Source: Polytrichum commune (taxonomy: Eukaryota > Streptophyta > Polytrichopsida > Polytrichales > Polytrichaceae). From it: 64,000 nucleotides of DNA. Position 1 is the first letter of the stretch, and each line of letters starts with the position of its first letter. Below are positions 46,743 through 58,363 of this stretch, piece by piece. Both the position numbers and the translations under genes were made by a program. The stretch is from the NCBI GenBank assembly GCA_950295325.1, contig OX485803.1, forward strand, positions 1,054,001 through 1,118,000. Reading direction: 5' to 3'. The notes below the pieces were generated by a model. That model was not told the DNA's origin. It was given only the letters and a program-made list of their open reading frames with translations, and ran no database searches.

Positions 46743-48123
46743 CTAATACATCATCTGCACATTGGAGTTGTAAAGAGCCCCAGGCTGGAAGTACTCCGGG
46801 ATGGCTCTCCTTGCAACAGCCGTGTGGCCATTCAACTTGGCAGTGATTTGGATGTCATAGGGCCCCTTGAATGGCTGCCCGGAGTAACAGATCAACATCC
46901 AACTTGCTCCCCAGTTGTGTTGCATCGGCTGCCAGTAATTGCTACCGGCCATTCGAACAGACACACTTGCCAAATCCCCAGGTCCTCCTTGGTACTTGAC
47001 GGTGATGGAGAGCCAGTAAGCGGACGATCCCGGGTCCACCTTGAAGGCGATGTTCTGCCTGGGGTACTGACATGGCACCCTCTTGTACAGGATGTTGTAC
47101 AATCCAATGTTCCGAAGCTCCCCATCCCTCCCGGGGAGAGCCATGTTGGTGATGGCGGCCCCACTCAGGTCGAAGGCAGGCTGGTTGGTGCTGCAGTAGG
47201 TTCCCCCTGGGCACTGATCTGTGATCACAATTCGGGTGGGCTGGGCTTTGCAGCTTGGGTAAGTGCACTTCACATCGTAGCATTGGCCGCATCCCTTACC
47301 GCCTTGGAAGATAGGAGTGTTAGCAGCAGCCACTTTGGCTGTGTACGGTGTGCCTGTGAGCTCAGTGTAACCACATGCTCCACCTGAACATCATCAAAAC
47401 AACACCGAAATTAGATCTGGACCAAGAGGTTCTGGGCCCTGAAGATCTAAGATCACCTCTCTTTAGAATCAAAGTATGTTTGTAGATGGTGCCAGATAAA
47501 ATATAATCGAAGTGCTTTTATTATTAAGCGAGACATCGGGATAAGGTGTGCGGGTGTTAATTGGTTACTTTTCTCAATCGGACACCTATATTTGATGTAT
47601 GTGTGATTCGGTCACGATCAAAGAACAAAACACCATAAATACACATGTTTAAAACAGATTGAACTACGTCTTTGTATTTTCTTTTAAGTACTCCACACTC
47701 AATTTGAGTAAACACAATTGAGAGGACCTACTATTCAGGTGATAAATCAACAAACATGCACTGCCAACATCCAGAACTGATTTCTAATCTGGATTTTGCT
47801 GATGTCTCATGGAGAACATGCAAAACGAACTGATTAATACCCACAGAAAAGTAGTACACCTACCACAACTCTACACATTGGGCTAGAGGTGATGAACTCT
47901 AGGCCCTTGTGATGGGGCACACAGTGAGACGATGGCAAACACAGTGTAAAGTGAATTGGAGGTTACCGCTTGAGCCTTCTCCGTAAGGGTCACCATACCA
48001 GGTGGCATGTCCTGCAATCCACCCGGCATTGTAGCCATACATAACTAGAAAGTTTCTGGCCAGGGCACCAGGTAGACCCGCAAGGCCCAGGAGTAGCAAC
48101 ACCATCAAGAGTGCCATCGCCAT
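46743..48123 (-). CDS. Beta-expansin, copy 1 (two exons)
   Basis: Secreted cell-wall loosening protein of the beta-expansin type. Exons in transcript order are 48123-47967 and 47383-46743, GT-AG, one phase-1 intron, giving 265 residues. The signal peptide MAMALLMVLLLLGLAGLPGALA precedes the double-psi beta-barrel domain (HATWYGDPYGEGSSGGACGY, KGCGQCYDVKC, VITDQCPGGTYC). The CBM63-like C-terminal domain has aromatic residues in YWLSITVKY, NYWQPMQHNW and GASWM. TWYGDP and the spacing KGCGQCY place it with EXPB rather than EXPA. The conserved HFD motif reads AFDLSG here: the Asp is kept and the His is replaced. An exon tract (about 47010-47205) is nearly identical to copy 2. It forms a same-strand cluster with the genes at 59.4 and 63.4 kb. 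Confidence 0.93.
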
Positions 48124-48590
48124 TGACCACCACTACTTACAGTTGATTCAGGCAAAACAAACCAAACAAGCAAACACCCAGCTTCACTCCAGAAACCCAA
48201 CTCTTCCACTCCAACACAGAGTATATTAATTGCTCCTGGAGCCTGGCACTGCGTGAAAAACAAGAAGGGCAGTTGCTGATCATAAAGCGAGATGATGAGT
48301 AAGAGATCAATGCTGAAAGTGTAGTGTGAGAATGAGATGATTGGAGCAACACCAGGACGGTGGACTATGTACTGGGGCACATGTGATTGTTGAGGATGCC
48401 AAGGAAGTGGGAGTTGGCGCCATATCAGAGCCTGGTTTGAGGCCGCCGAGCCGTGTCCGAATCCGGAATAGGGAATGAGAGCCGAAGTCACTGGAGGGAA
48501 ACCTGGGCTTTGGATTTCTTCTGCTGGCTATGTGTGTATGATTCTGGTTCTCCTCCGTTCATGAAGTCAACTGTATGTACATCTGATTTA
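48124..48590. promoter_or_regulatory. Upstream region of expansin 1
   Basis: Presumed promoter and 5' UTR. The 128-codon minus-strand frame at 48491-48105 lacks support. No specific elements are called. Confidence 0.3.
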
Positions 48591-49221
48591 GGGCCGCTTC
48601 ACATTGGGTCCCAAGTCCCAAGTCCCACTCATGTTAGCAAGTACCAACATGGAGGCAAAGTCCCAACTTTTGAGCCTCATGACACCATTGGAATATGGTT
48701 ATTTATCGTTAAAGTTGGATCTTGACTATTTTATGCAGAAATATTCGTGGGGCTTGCGTTGAGAGCTATGATCGAGGAGAACCGGCAGTTAGTTATAGAT
48801 GAACCGGTTGAGTTTGAGAGATAACCAGTTGAAGTTCAAGACTACAGGAAAATCAACGATCATTCTAAAGGAATTTATAGAATATACCCCGATTTAATAA
48901 AGGAAAACTGAAGGATGTCGACATGTAACTAGTTGGACTTGCAAACACTAGGATCTCAACCGATTGTGCCCAAAAATCTCCTTGATCACTGGTTGAGAGT
49001 TGGGTCTCGTTGTTTGCTCGATCCAACTCTCAACACAAGTCCTGAGTCTCACCTCCAAAAATGGTTGCCATGTAAGCATCCATGTCATACTTGGGACCTA
49101 GAACTTGGGACCCCATGTGAAGTGGTAAGTCCCAACTTCCATGCTCTCAACGGTTGAGATTACACGGATTGACATCAAGTGACTTGGGACTTGGGACTTG
49201 GGACCCCGTGTGAATTGGCCC
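48591..49221. mobile_element. GGGCC-type MITE with nested hAT-like insertion
   Basis: Ends GGGCCGCTTCACATTGGGTC and GTGTGAATTGGCCC with a perfect TTA duplication (48588-48590, 49222-49224). Related to the copy at 40230 (CCCAAGTCCCAAGTCCC, GTTGAGAGTTGGGTC, ACTTGGGACTTGGGAC). It is 631 bp because a 226-bp hAT-like element and its 8-bp duplication are nested inside. Confidence 0.85.
48766..48991. mobile_element. hAT-like MITE copy D, with 8-bp target duplication
   Basis: 226-bp copy of the family, inserted in the GGGCC MITE with the perfect direct repeat GTTGAGAG at 48758-48765 and 48992-48999. The uninterrupted host (copy at 40230) reads TTGAGAGTTGGGTC at this point. The 8-bp duplication and CAGTGATC-like end support hAT. 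Confidence 0.85.
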
Positions 49222-49765
49222 TTAGTGTGGCATTGAAATCATGCATATTGCCATGTTAAACTAGGGTGGCATGTAGTAGCAAGTGTCCCATGCCACCTTC
49301 TCTAAGCTTAGTTGCAAGATCACTTATGTTTAACAATGATGATGTTATTGAATTATTGCATATGAATGTACGACCTATTTTTATCCAAGATATTTTTTGG
49401 AAATAGTATGTGACCTAGAGGTTACTTTCAAATTGGTTTACTTGACATTAAAATTGATGTCAAAGACCCGGAATTAGTCTAGTAGTGAGGTGTGTTTTAG
49501 GTAAATTAACCACGTTTCAAGGTATGATTCGGTTTTTCCTTTTGATCTTAGGTGGTTACTTACTATATTTGACAATTGGTGGGGTGCCCATGCGATTATG
49601 CGCCAAATACTTGGTCCCCACATCCCTCACTTCATGAAGGAGTGCGATATACTATTGAACATTGAAACTACACTATTTTATCTAATTAGCGTGGATTACC
49701 ACGTGGAGTTACGCATTGCTATAACATTTGACTGAGAGTATATTTTTACCCAAACAACATAAGTA
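49222..49765. other. Intergenic, nothing recognised
   Basis: AT-rich spacer between two MITEs. Confidence 0.35.
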
Positions 49766-50136
49766 CACTAAATATGATCTTTAGTGTCACCAATTCTAAT
49801 TGTCTTGCTCAATAATAATTGTAAACCGCAATATAGTGTCACCAACACTAAATGTAAACCCAACATTATTTGTCATTCCTTGTAGAATTCTGGGGGGATT
49901 ATAGATTTACAGTGTTGCAATGACTGTCATTTACCAAGGGATTTTCCATCCAAATTTCAATCTTCCATGACAATATTCCATCACAAGTTGCTGACAAGAG
50001 AAGGTAGGGTTTTAGCCAATGGATGAACTCATCCATCATCCATGACAATATTTGTTCACTTATTCGTAAGAAGTTCATCCAAAAAGCTACCATAGTGACA
50101 TGAATTACCATATGACACCAAATATCATATTTAGTG
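49766..50136. mobile_element. CACTAAATA-type MITE, copy 1
   Basis: 371 bp, ends CACTAAATATGATCTTTAGT and its approximate complement, flanked by TA. Colinear with the element at 61974 (TCACCAATTCTAATTGTCTT, TTGTCATTCCTTGTA, GTTGCTGACAAGAG). The minus-strand 129-codon frame (50288-49899) falls mostly inside and is not a gene. Confidence 0.8.
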
Positions 50137-52933
50137 TAGTTAGTATACACACCAAAGAATATGACACAACATAGTTGGTAAAAAAAACAAGAAAATGTCG
50201 ATGAGAAGTTATAGCAACACATAACACTAATTAGACAAAACAATGTTACAGTACTACTATAGTCTTTTAGAGTCACTACCAAAGTCAATTCATTCGTGCC
50301 TCCAGTTGTGTTGCAAGGGAGATGAACTACATAGTTTTAGCTCTTGCCATTGTAGTGTGTGATCTTTAGTTCATCAATTATTTTTGGTTATTTGGTTGCT
50401 ACCTTGATTCCAAAGTTGTGTGTACATAGCCTTCTCCATGCCTCTCTCCTAAGCCCAACTTGGGGTAGAAGAATATTGTGTGAGGTGTATTTATACTCTC
50501 TCAATGGAAACGGCCATTTAATGTGAGGGTGAGGAAGAACAATGACTTCCTATGGAAACATGAGATATTTTGGTGAAGGTATCATCGTGATGGCATGTAC
50601 CAATTGGAAGGAAGTTTGGCATTCCCTTTGTGGGATCACCCACACATGGCTCATCACAATTGAGAGAAATGTCGAGATTTTCAACCTCAAACAATGACAC
50701 GCCTCCAAGGTCAAGTGAGGTAAGTAGGTTTGATTCGGTTAATAGTGTTTACAACACACCTATGTTTGAGTGGTGTGTATTTAGATGTGCATCCAAGAAC
50801 GAACACCAAAAATACATGTGTTTAAAAGATATTGGAGTGCATGCACAAAAGAATTTTAATTTTTCTAGGTCCAGTAGTCCATATGATCATTATAGGAAAA
50901 TTAAAAAAAAAAAAAAAAAAAAATCTTCACTTTGATTATAGGTAAGATTCTTATGAGAGCTCCAAAATCAATTAGGCGAGAGCTGTCCACCTTTACCTTA
51001 TATGGGATGAGTGTATCATGCACAAAAGAAATGGAGTGGAAGAGTGTCCCCAAGCATTTCAAAACCAAGATTCCATTCTTAGAAGACTCAAGCTTTCCTT
51101 TAGCAATCTAACCAAAGTTGGGGTGCTACATAGATTATGCTTCCCAAAGACAAACTAAGGTGTGTGGGTGTTTGTTAGTTATTTTTCTTAATTGGACCCT
51201 TGTATTTATTGGTGTGTGGTTAGGTGAAGATAAAAGAGCAACAACATAAAGACACATCTTTGAATAAGATTGGATTACGACTTTAAATGTTATTAACTAA
51301 TCCTCGCTTGATAGTGAACACAATTGGGGGGGGGGGGTGCAAGCACGCACAAGTACTTTGAGTGCACGCTCAAGTGCAGCTCATGTACCTTGCACAAGTT
51401 TAAGTGGAAGTGATTCAAAACTATATACTTAATTTAAACTTTGTGAAGGAAATAGTCATAAACATTTTTAAAACACATGGATCTACAAAGCCAAGCAATT
51501 TATGTTGACAATCTTTTTTCAAGAATAGTATGCACACTCTAGAAGATGGTGAAAGTGGTGTACAAGTAGGTGAAATTGAACAAGTAATTATTTTTTAATT
51601 TGTCTAAAATATGATAAAATAACATGAAATTGATGTGTTTCTACAAAATTTTGTAATGCTTCCCTCAAGCTTATAATGAATTCAAGGAATATGAAAAAAA
51701 ATCCAACCTCAAAATATTTAAGGCCATAAATCAAAGTTCAATACAATTTTTAGCCATTACCTTTTGAGCATCACTTTTAATGATAATTTTTAAAGATCTC
51801 ATCTTGATGTTTTATTTTTGAGTATCTAACACAACAATAGAGGTCGCCATGAAAAAAGTATAATTTAAACAACACTTTGCTACTAGTTTTAGGCATTTGA
51901 CCAAAAAAATTATGATTTTAGTATACCGGAGCACTTTTTTGGTACACTTGACCGTGCTTGCTTCTTAGGAATACTTGTATATTCAGGTAAAGAAGCAACA
52001 AACCATGTGCTTCCAATTATCATTTTAACTAAATTAGGGGAGGTCCAATTTTGAATCCGTTTTTTTTGTTGATGTGTTGATGTAGATTTTATAGGGCAAC
52101 ACAAGTTTCATTATAGAAATCTTAGTTGTGGAAGTTGGAGAACATGAGTAAAGAAACCGAATGACATCCACACACCTAATGAGGTGAAATTGGAGCATCA
52201 TTATGTAGTTGTGGGTGGCACATAGATTTTGTGTGATTTGTGGGTTGTGGGTTGTCCTCGGTTGGTAGTGGGTCGCTTTGGGTGGTCCTTGGTAGTGGAC
52301 CGCTTTGGTTTGGTTCGATATTTCTTTCATGACATTGTAACACGCTTGAGAGGCCCCAACCCCCTTCAATTGGGCATGTCTTCAGTTTTGTCGAATTTAT
52401 TCTTAGCGTTCGCCTCATCATTTGAATTTTGGCCTTCTATCTCCAACCAAAACCATAAAAAAATAAATTGCAATTCACAATGCAAAATGATGGAGCCGAC
52501 ATATCTTCATAGTGAGCTACTACGCTTGTTATCCCATTTCGTGTGTGTGGTACTAATTCCTGAACACTCACTATTTTGCCAAACCTCAAAATTAGTGAGA
52601 GCTGAAATTTTATTGCATGGTACTAAATTCATGAATACATGCCCATTTACCATACATATTAAGAAAACTAGTGCGTGCTTTAAGCTGTTTGTAAGAAGCT
52701 TCTTCTTCTTATTTTCAATCGCTGCCACTCACTCCCAACGCATCTCCTAACACCAAAAATTTGAATTACATTGACAATAAACAACTTGCATTGAGAATTT
52801 CCCAACAGTTTAACACTTTGGACTCTTGAAACTCTAGATGTACTAATTTCATAGTGTCAAGAAATGCACATAAGATCGCCTTCACTAGTCTCCCACACGC
52901 GCTTTGAACCACCCTCACTAAATGGGATAATCA
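50137..52933. other. Long AT-rich intergenic stretch
   Basis: Holds an A-tract (50903-50923), a G-tract near 51327, a copy of the dispersed motif TTATTTTTCTTAATTGGACC ... GTGTGGTTAGGTG ... AGATTGGATTACGA at about 51165-51285, and a segment at 52020-52170 that recurs diverged at 62925-63080. The 173-codon frame 52229-52750 has no recognisable features. Confidence 0.45.
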
Positions 52934-53466
52934 GGGCCGCTTTACACTTAGAGGCCGGGCCAATTCGTTGTGTAAGAGGCTTGAAATCCTCATTTGTGAT
53001 TGGTCAAAAGGCTCAAATCGGCCCCAACCCCTTTACATCTAGAGGCCGGGCCGATTTGGTGGTATGATTTTTTAAATTAAAAAATGTATGTTATGACACG
53101 GCCCGAGCTCGTTGAATTGGGTGCACCCAAAATGGAAGGCCAATTCTTGGCCTAGAGGCCAATGTCATATTCCACTAAAAAAATCTTGTTAAATAAAGTA
53201 TAATTTTTTAAAGTGAACTAGATCCATTGGATTATGTGGAATCTAAAGGCTCTATCTTAGATTATGCTACATCCGTTGGATTAGGCTAATTTTTTTGAAT
53301 CAGCTTGGCTTCTTGGCCCGAGGGCCTTTACATATGGGAAAATTGGCCCCCGGTATAATCTTATTATAATGTGTAGTAGAGGCCGGCCTCCAACCCAAAA
53401 AAGGCTGAAATTTTGTGCAATCGGCCTCAAGGGAAATTGGCCCGGCCTCTAGGTGTAAAGCGGCCC
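52934..53466. mobile_element. GGGCCGCTTTACAC-type MITE
   Basis: 533 bp, ends GGGCCGCTTTACACTTAGAG and complement (CTCTAGGTGTAAAGCGGCCC), with a perfect TCA duplication (52931-52933, 53467-53469). Inverted similarity extends inward (GGCCGGGCCAATT). Related in its ends to the other GGGCC MITEs but with a different body. Confidence 0.85.
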
Positions 53467-55570
53467 TCAGTGTAGTGGTAGCTAGGATCTCTTTAAACGA
53501 CTGCAGCAGATGACTTGTCCCGGTGCTGTTCCTGCAAATGCCAATTAATTAAGCAAGTATTTGCAAGGCGGCCGTGTATTAATGGATGGAGCTAATATTG
53601 GACCTGCCCTCCTTTTTGTTAGCTGCAAATTAAAGATTCTTGAGTTTATTTGAAGCCAAATGAGGAGAATCAAACGCTCGCGTTCTGTTTATGGACTTTG
53701 AACTTTCCCAAGTTGGTGAGTTGACTATGTTATGTATCGTGGGATCCCATGCTGCTCGTTTTCCACCACATTTGGAATGCACTTGTAGACCCTGTTTCCT
53801 CAAGTACTGCATCGTTTATGCTATTTAGTGTCATTTATTATTTGGAATTACGCAGTGCTATGACTATTTATTATAGATCTCATTTTTGTTAACAAGGGTA
53901 AACTTGGTTGTTTGGACATTACGGAATATTGACATTTTTCTTGGTAAAAACTCACATCATCGATAAAAAGTTATAGTATTGTGTATCTCTGAATAGCAAG
54001 TGATGCTAAATATTAAAATCAATGTAATTCCCCTGGTTTGGTGCCATGGTCAGATGCTCATCTCTTTGAGGCAGGCCCCTACCACTATTACCAAGGTAAA
54101 TGAGGTTTAGTATAAACATGAACTCCATAGGTTTGTGGTTTAATCATCTCAAGTGGGTGTTTATGGCTTTGGATGTTAAATTTGAGGTCAATTCTTTCAA
54201 GAAAATTAAATTTATATGTTGTAATCGATTTTTTTGCGTTTTCACCTTGGGTACTAGTGGTCCAAGGGGCCCAACTCAAAGCGGTGGGCGTCTAGCCTTG
54301 GCCCCTGGTTTGCAAATGTGGTAATGTGTCTATTGGAGAGAGAGAGAGAGAGCTCAACTGTGTAATAATCTTCCCTATGTAATAGATATGTGCATTATGT
54401 GGCCACTTCTTCATCGGACACCTATGCTGAGGTAATATATGACAAGCTTATAAATTTGAACAAAAACCACAAATACATGTTTTACAATGAGATTGGACTA
54501 TGATGAGAGGGAGTTGTTGCATGACTATACTTCTCATTGATTCATGCTACATACATGCCCCGTGTAAGTTTGTGATCAATTCATATTCAATGTCTCATTA
54601 GACTAATTTAGAACCTTTGAAACTAATTTTAATGTTCAATTATCATAGAAAGTGAATTTCCAACATACATGCTATTCAACTTGACATTGCAGTTGGATGA
54701 ATGAGAGGTACATTAGAATGCATAATAATATCTTGTTTTGGACAACATGCTCATAACATTTTGTTCGTCATTATAGGTTCACATTAAACACTTTTCAGAT
54801 AACCCCTTGTATGGTCACTTAATAAAGCCATTTTGGTTTTACAAGATTGACTTTCTTACAATTTTTGTATCTCAACTCGATTCTTGATTCAGCGATCTTC
54901 ATGATTAAAAATGCTGACTGAATGAGGCAATCTCGTCTGATCCAATCCAAGGGCCAAAATTCAATTTGGAGTTGAAATGGCTGTGATAGTAGATGCCTTA
55001 CACGAAATCCACACATGGTGGAACACACAAGAACTTCATCAGCCAAAAAGTCATCGTTGCACATTAAGTGAGTTACATGCCATGTTCATACTTGGTCATG
55101 TGCATGTTCACGATCGAGCGCATTTTATTGTATATATATATATATATATATATATAGATTAGTATTCTAGGAGCAATCTGTAGGTACCTCTCATTCATCC
55201 AACATAAAGGCCCTGAAATAGTACTATGCACCTCGGAGGATACTAGTTTTTTTTTGCCGTTTTGACACCAGAATTAGTTTTAAAAATCCCGCATGAGTTT
55301 AGTCCAAGTTACTGTATTGGAGATGAATCAGCCACAAGACCTATAAGGGGGTTAAATTCTAATGTTGGAGAGATGATATATATATATGTATGCTCGTATG
55401 CAATAATTCCCTCTCTCTTAGTTGAGGAGGTCAACTGTGCATGAGCGAGCAGTGCAGGAGATGATGAAGGCAAAGTTGACTGGGTCGGTGATTTAAAGTG
55501 ATTCAAAATGTGTGGAAAAGTTGGGTGCAGATACCAGTATAACTTAAATATTTTAAGAGTGAGTCAGAAT
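53467..55570. other. Intergenic, degenerate repeats only
   Basis: (GA)n near 54336-54350, (TA)n at 55131-55156, a copy of the dispersed GGACACCTATG ... ATTGGACTATGA motif near 54400-54500, and the 55270-55370 segment related to 21500-21600. No gene. Confidence 0.4.
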
Positions 55571-56179
55571 CAGTGCCCGGGAAGGTTTTGGGCATAGTCG
55601 GTCTAGATCTATGTCCGGGAAGAGAACCGGCAGTTAGTTACAGATGAATGGGTTGAGTTTGAGAAATAACCGGTTGACGTTGGAGACTGCAGGAGAATTA
55701 CCGATCATTTTAGAGGAATGTATAGAATATACCTCAAATGAATCATGCAAAACCGGAAGATGTCAACATGTAACCGGTTGGATTTAGAATCACTAGGATC
55801 TTGACTGACTATGTCCAAAAAATTTCTGAACGTTGTTCAGGACAATTACCGATCATTTTAGATAAATTTATAGAATGTAACTCAAATGAATAAAGCAAAA
55901 CTGGAAGATGTCAACATGTAACCGGCTGGATTTAGAATCACTCGGATCTTGACCAACTATGCCCAAAAACTTCCCAAGCACTGGTCTAGATCCTAGTGAT
56001 TCTAAATCCAGCTGGTTATATGTTGACATCTTCCGGTTTTGCTTTATTCATTTGAGGTATATTCTATAGATTCCTCTAAAATGATCGGTATTTCTCCTGA
56101 AGTTTCGAACTTAAACTGGTTATTTCTCAAAACTCAACCGGCTCATCTGTAACTAACTGACAGTTCTCTCCAGACAGTG
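55571..56179. mobile_element. Composite hAT-like MITE of three units
   Basis: Bounded by GTCAGAAT (55563-55570) and ATCAGAAT (56180-56187), an 8-bp duplication with one mismatch. Inside are a short end fragment (CAGTGCCCGGGAAGGTTTTG), a full forward unit (about 55610-55832), a partial forward unit (about 55840-55983) and an inverted unit (about 55984-56179). The outermost bases are CAGTG on both sides. It looks like an insertion of fused or rearranged copies that moved as one. Confidence 0.75.
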
Positions 56180-56475
56180 ATCAGAATGTAATTCTTGAAA
56201 CCTAGAAGTTAGTCAATGTTGCAACGAACATCACTTGAATGAAGCTCTTATACTAACATTTATTTGAAAAAGTCCTAATAAGGTGTAGCAATAATGCACC
56301 CAAACTACTGTTATCACTAAGGTCTATAAAGGCTATTCACATTTCACAATTGGTGGATCTCTGATCCAAATTAAAGTCTGCGATTAAAAATCAAAAAAAT
56401 CAACCTAAAAGAAACATAGGTCAGTTTTTCCTTCTAACTTAACTTAAGCTGATTATCTACAACATGATTGAACTA

Positions 56476-58060
56476 TAGTCTCACCTCGATAATATGGCAT
56501 CTCGATTATACGACTCATTTCCCGTCGACCAAACTTTCTAGTTTTAATTTATCTCAATATTACAACTACTACGATCGTAATGTGACTTTTTAAGGCCCAA
56601 TTTATCATAATAGAGGTAATTAATGTGCACAAGTGGTGGGACTCACATTACCTTGGGATTGGGGAGTTGTTCCAAGTACAAAATGAATTCATTTGTGGGT
56701 TAACTTAACTTGACTGAAGTTAATTGTTTTCAACCTTGGTTCTAGAACACACGTTGTACTTTTGAATCTCGAGTTTGGATGGAGGTTGAAGGGTATAGGG
56801 ATTGCAGTTGTTGAGATCAATCTCTAGATTTGGGATGCAGTGAGCATAGTAATTGAGTGAATCAATCTAAGGTGAGAGAGATGCAAGTTGTTGATGAGTG
56901 TTGTTGCCACCCTTGCCTCCTCATGAAGTAGGGAGGAGGAAGCAAATTATGTAATGTTTAAGGTTCAATGTTGCGCTAGTGGTGCGACTGACATACTCAA
57001 AAGTGGCAACTATTTAGGGAGGTATTTTGAGGATCTGGGGAAGGGCCAAATCATATGAAAAAGTTGTTCTAGAAATGGCACATGGGAGCTTTCAATAATG
57101 CATCACATGTGAAGTTTTTGTTTAACTTGGCATAACTTGGCATAACTTGGCAGCATTGTGATTGAGTGAATGATTTGAGAGTTGGATGATGAGTCTCAAT
57201 GTACACTTCAAATCTCAAAAACAAAAGGTGCTTTCTATTATGGACAATCTTGCTACTCATTCCCTTAAGCGTGTCGGTAGTGGTAGATCAATTGGTTTTC
57301 AGCCTTATAGTTGAGCAATACTATCCTTACTTACCACATAATGTTACAAGTGTGGTACAACCCTTGGATCAAGGAATAATTGCTTCATTCAAAGTTTGGA
57401 ATAGGAAGAAGCTTTTAGAATGGGTTCTCCCTCAATTCGATTCTTCTAATACTCAGGGTCCAAGACTTGAGGAAAATAATGCCTAACGTAAGGCATCCTA
57501 TTATGTGGAGCTTTCAAGTGTGGAGATAGATTAATCCTCAAATTGTATGAAACAACCGGAGGTTGTCCAAGATTTTACCTACATATTAGATTGTTGATTT
57601 TGCCATGATGATGAACGTGAGAAACCGAGAATGAACAAGCAGTAAATGAATTGGGCCAAGTCTGATTTCAACTTTGAATCTTGGAAATCAAGAAATGCCT
57701 ATTGAAAAATATGTGTAATTGGCAGGGGGGGAAAATTGTTGATGCAGAGTACATCATGGTTGAGTTGGCGGACTTAGCATGGGGCAAAGAAGTCCATTTG
57801 GGTTTAGATTTGAATGAAGAGCCAATGGAGGGGAATGATGTGGATGACCAACAAACACAAATAATCAGCTTCCTCAAGCCCATGAGTATGCCCAATTATT
57901 ATTAAATTCTATAATGGAACATACTTCAAAGTTTTCAAGTTGTAGATGTGATGAACATGTGATCTTTTATGATATATTGAACATGTCAATTTCCAACATC
58001 AACCAACATCAGTGGATGACAACAAATTCTTACTTTTGTAGTGTGTGATATGGTGAAGAC

Positions 58061-58094
<34 letters not shown>

Positions 58095-58363
58095 ATCTAT
58101 ATATCTATAATTCAAAAAAATTAAACTTCTTATTGTGTGACGTTGTGAGCAAACTTCTTCGATAAAAATGTTCTTTCATACTTATGTATCTTCATCGTGT
58201 ATGCAAAATGACATTTTACGTTGAAATAGGCCATTTTCTTGAACAACCTTGATAGTACGACTATTTGAGGCCAAAATGTCGTATTATCAAGAAAACGACA
58301 TTCATGTAATTATATAACATTTTCTTGTGCAACTAAACGCGTCATATTAAACAGGGATACCAG
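56476..58363 (+). mobile_element. pogo/Tigger-like transposon relic (CCTCG-end family)
   Basis: About 1.9 kb, flanked by TA. The left end TAGTCTCACCTCGATAATAT resembles the complement of the right end (CTGGTATCCCTGTTTAATAT), with subterminal repeats such as ATTATACGACTC and GTCGTATTATCAAG. It carries remains of a DDE/D transposase at 57220-57905 and has lost the N-terminal part. A microsatellite (ATCT)n lies at 58061-58094. Confidence 0.65.
57220..57905 (+). pseudogene. Transposase remnant of the DDE_1 (pogo/Tigger/jerky) type
   Basis: The piece LSIMDNLATHSLK holds the second catalytic Asp in an MDN motif. After a frameshift comes LPHNVTSVVQPLDQGIIASF then KVWNRKKLLEWVLPQFD, a hallmark of pogo-type DDE domains. 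A later acidic piece (57681-57905, DLNEEPMEGNDVDDQQ) may be the C-terminal tail. Stops and frameshifts separate the pieces, and the first Asp and the DNA-binding domain are not found, so it cannot encode an active enzyme. Confidence 0.75.

Noticed and set aside
46824-47387. 187-codon ORF antisense to expansin 1 (similar one at 59595-59987)
   Set aside because: Both mirror the GC-rich expansin coding strand, so they are shadows of the real gene.
49899-50288. 129-codon minus-strand ORF
   Set aside because: Mostly within a CACTAAATA MITE whose other copy has no such frame.
52229-52750. 173-codon ORF in AT-rich spacer
   Set aside because: No recognisable domain, codon pattern or splice context, and compositionally like the surrounding intergenic DNA.
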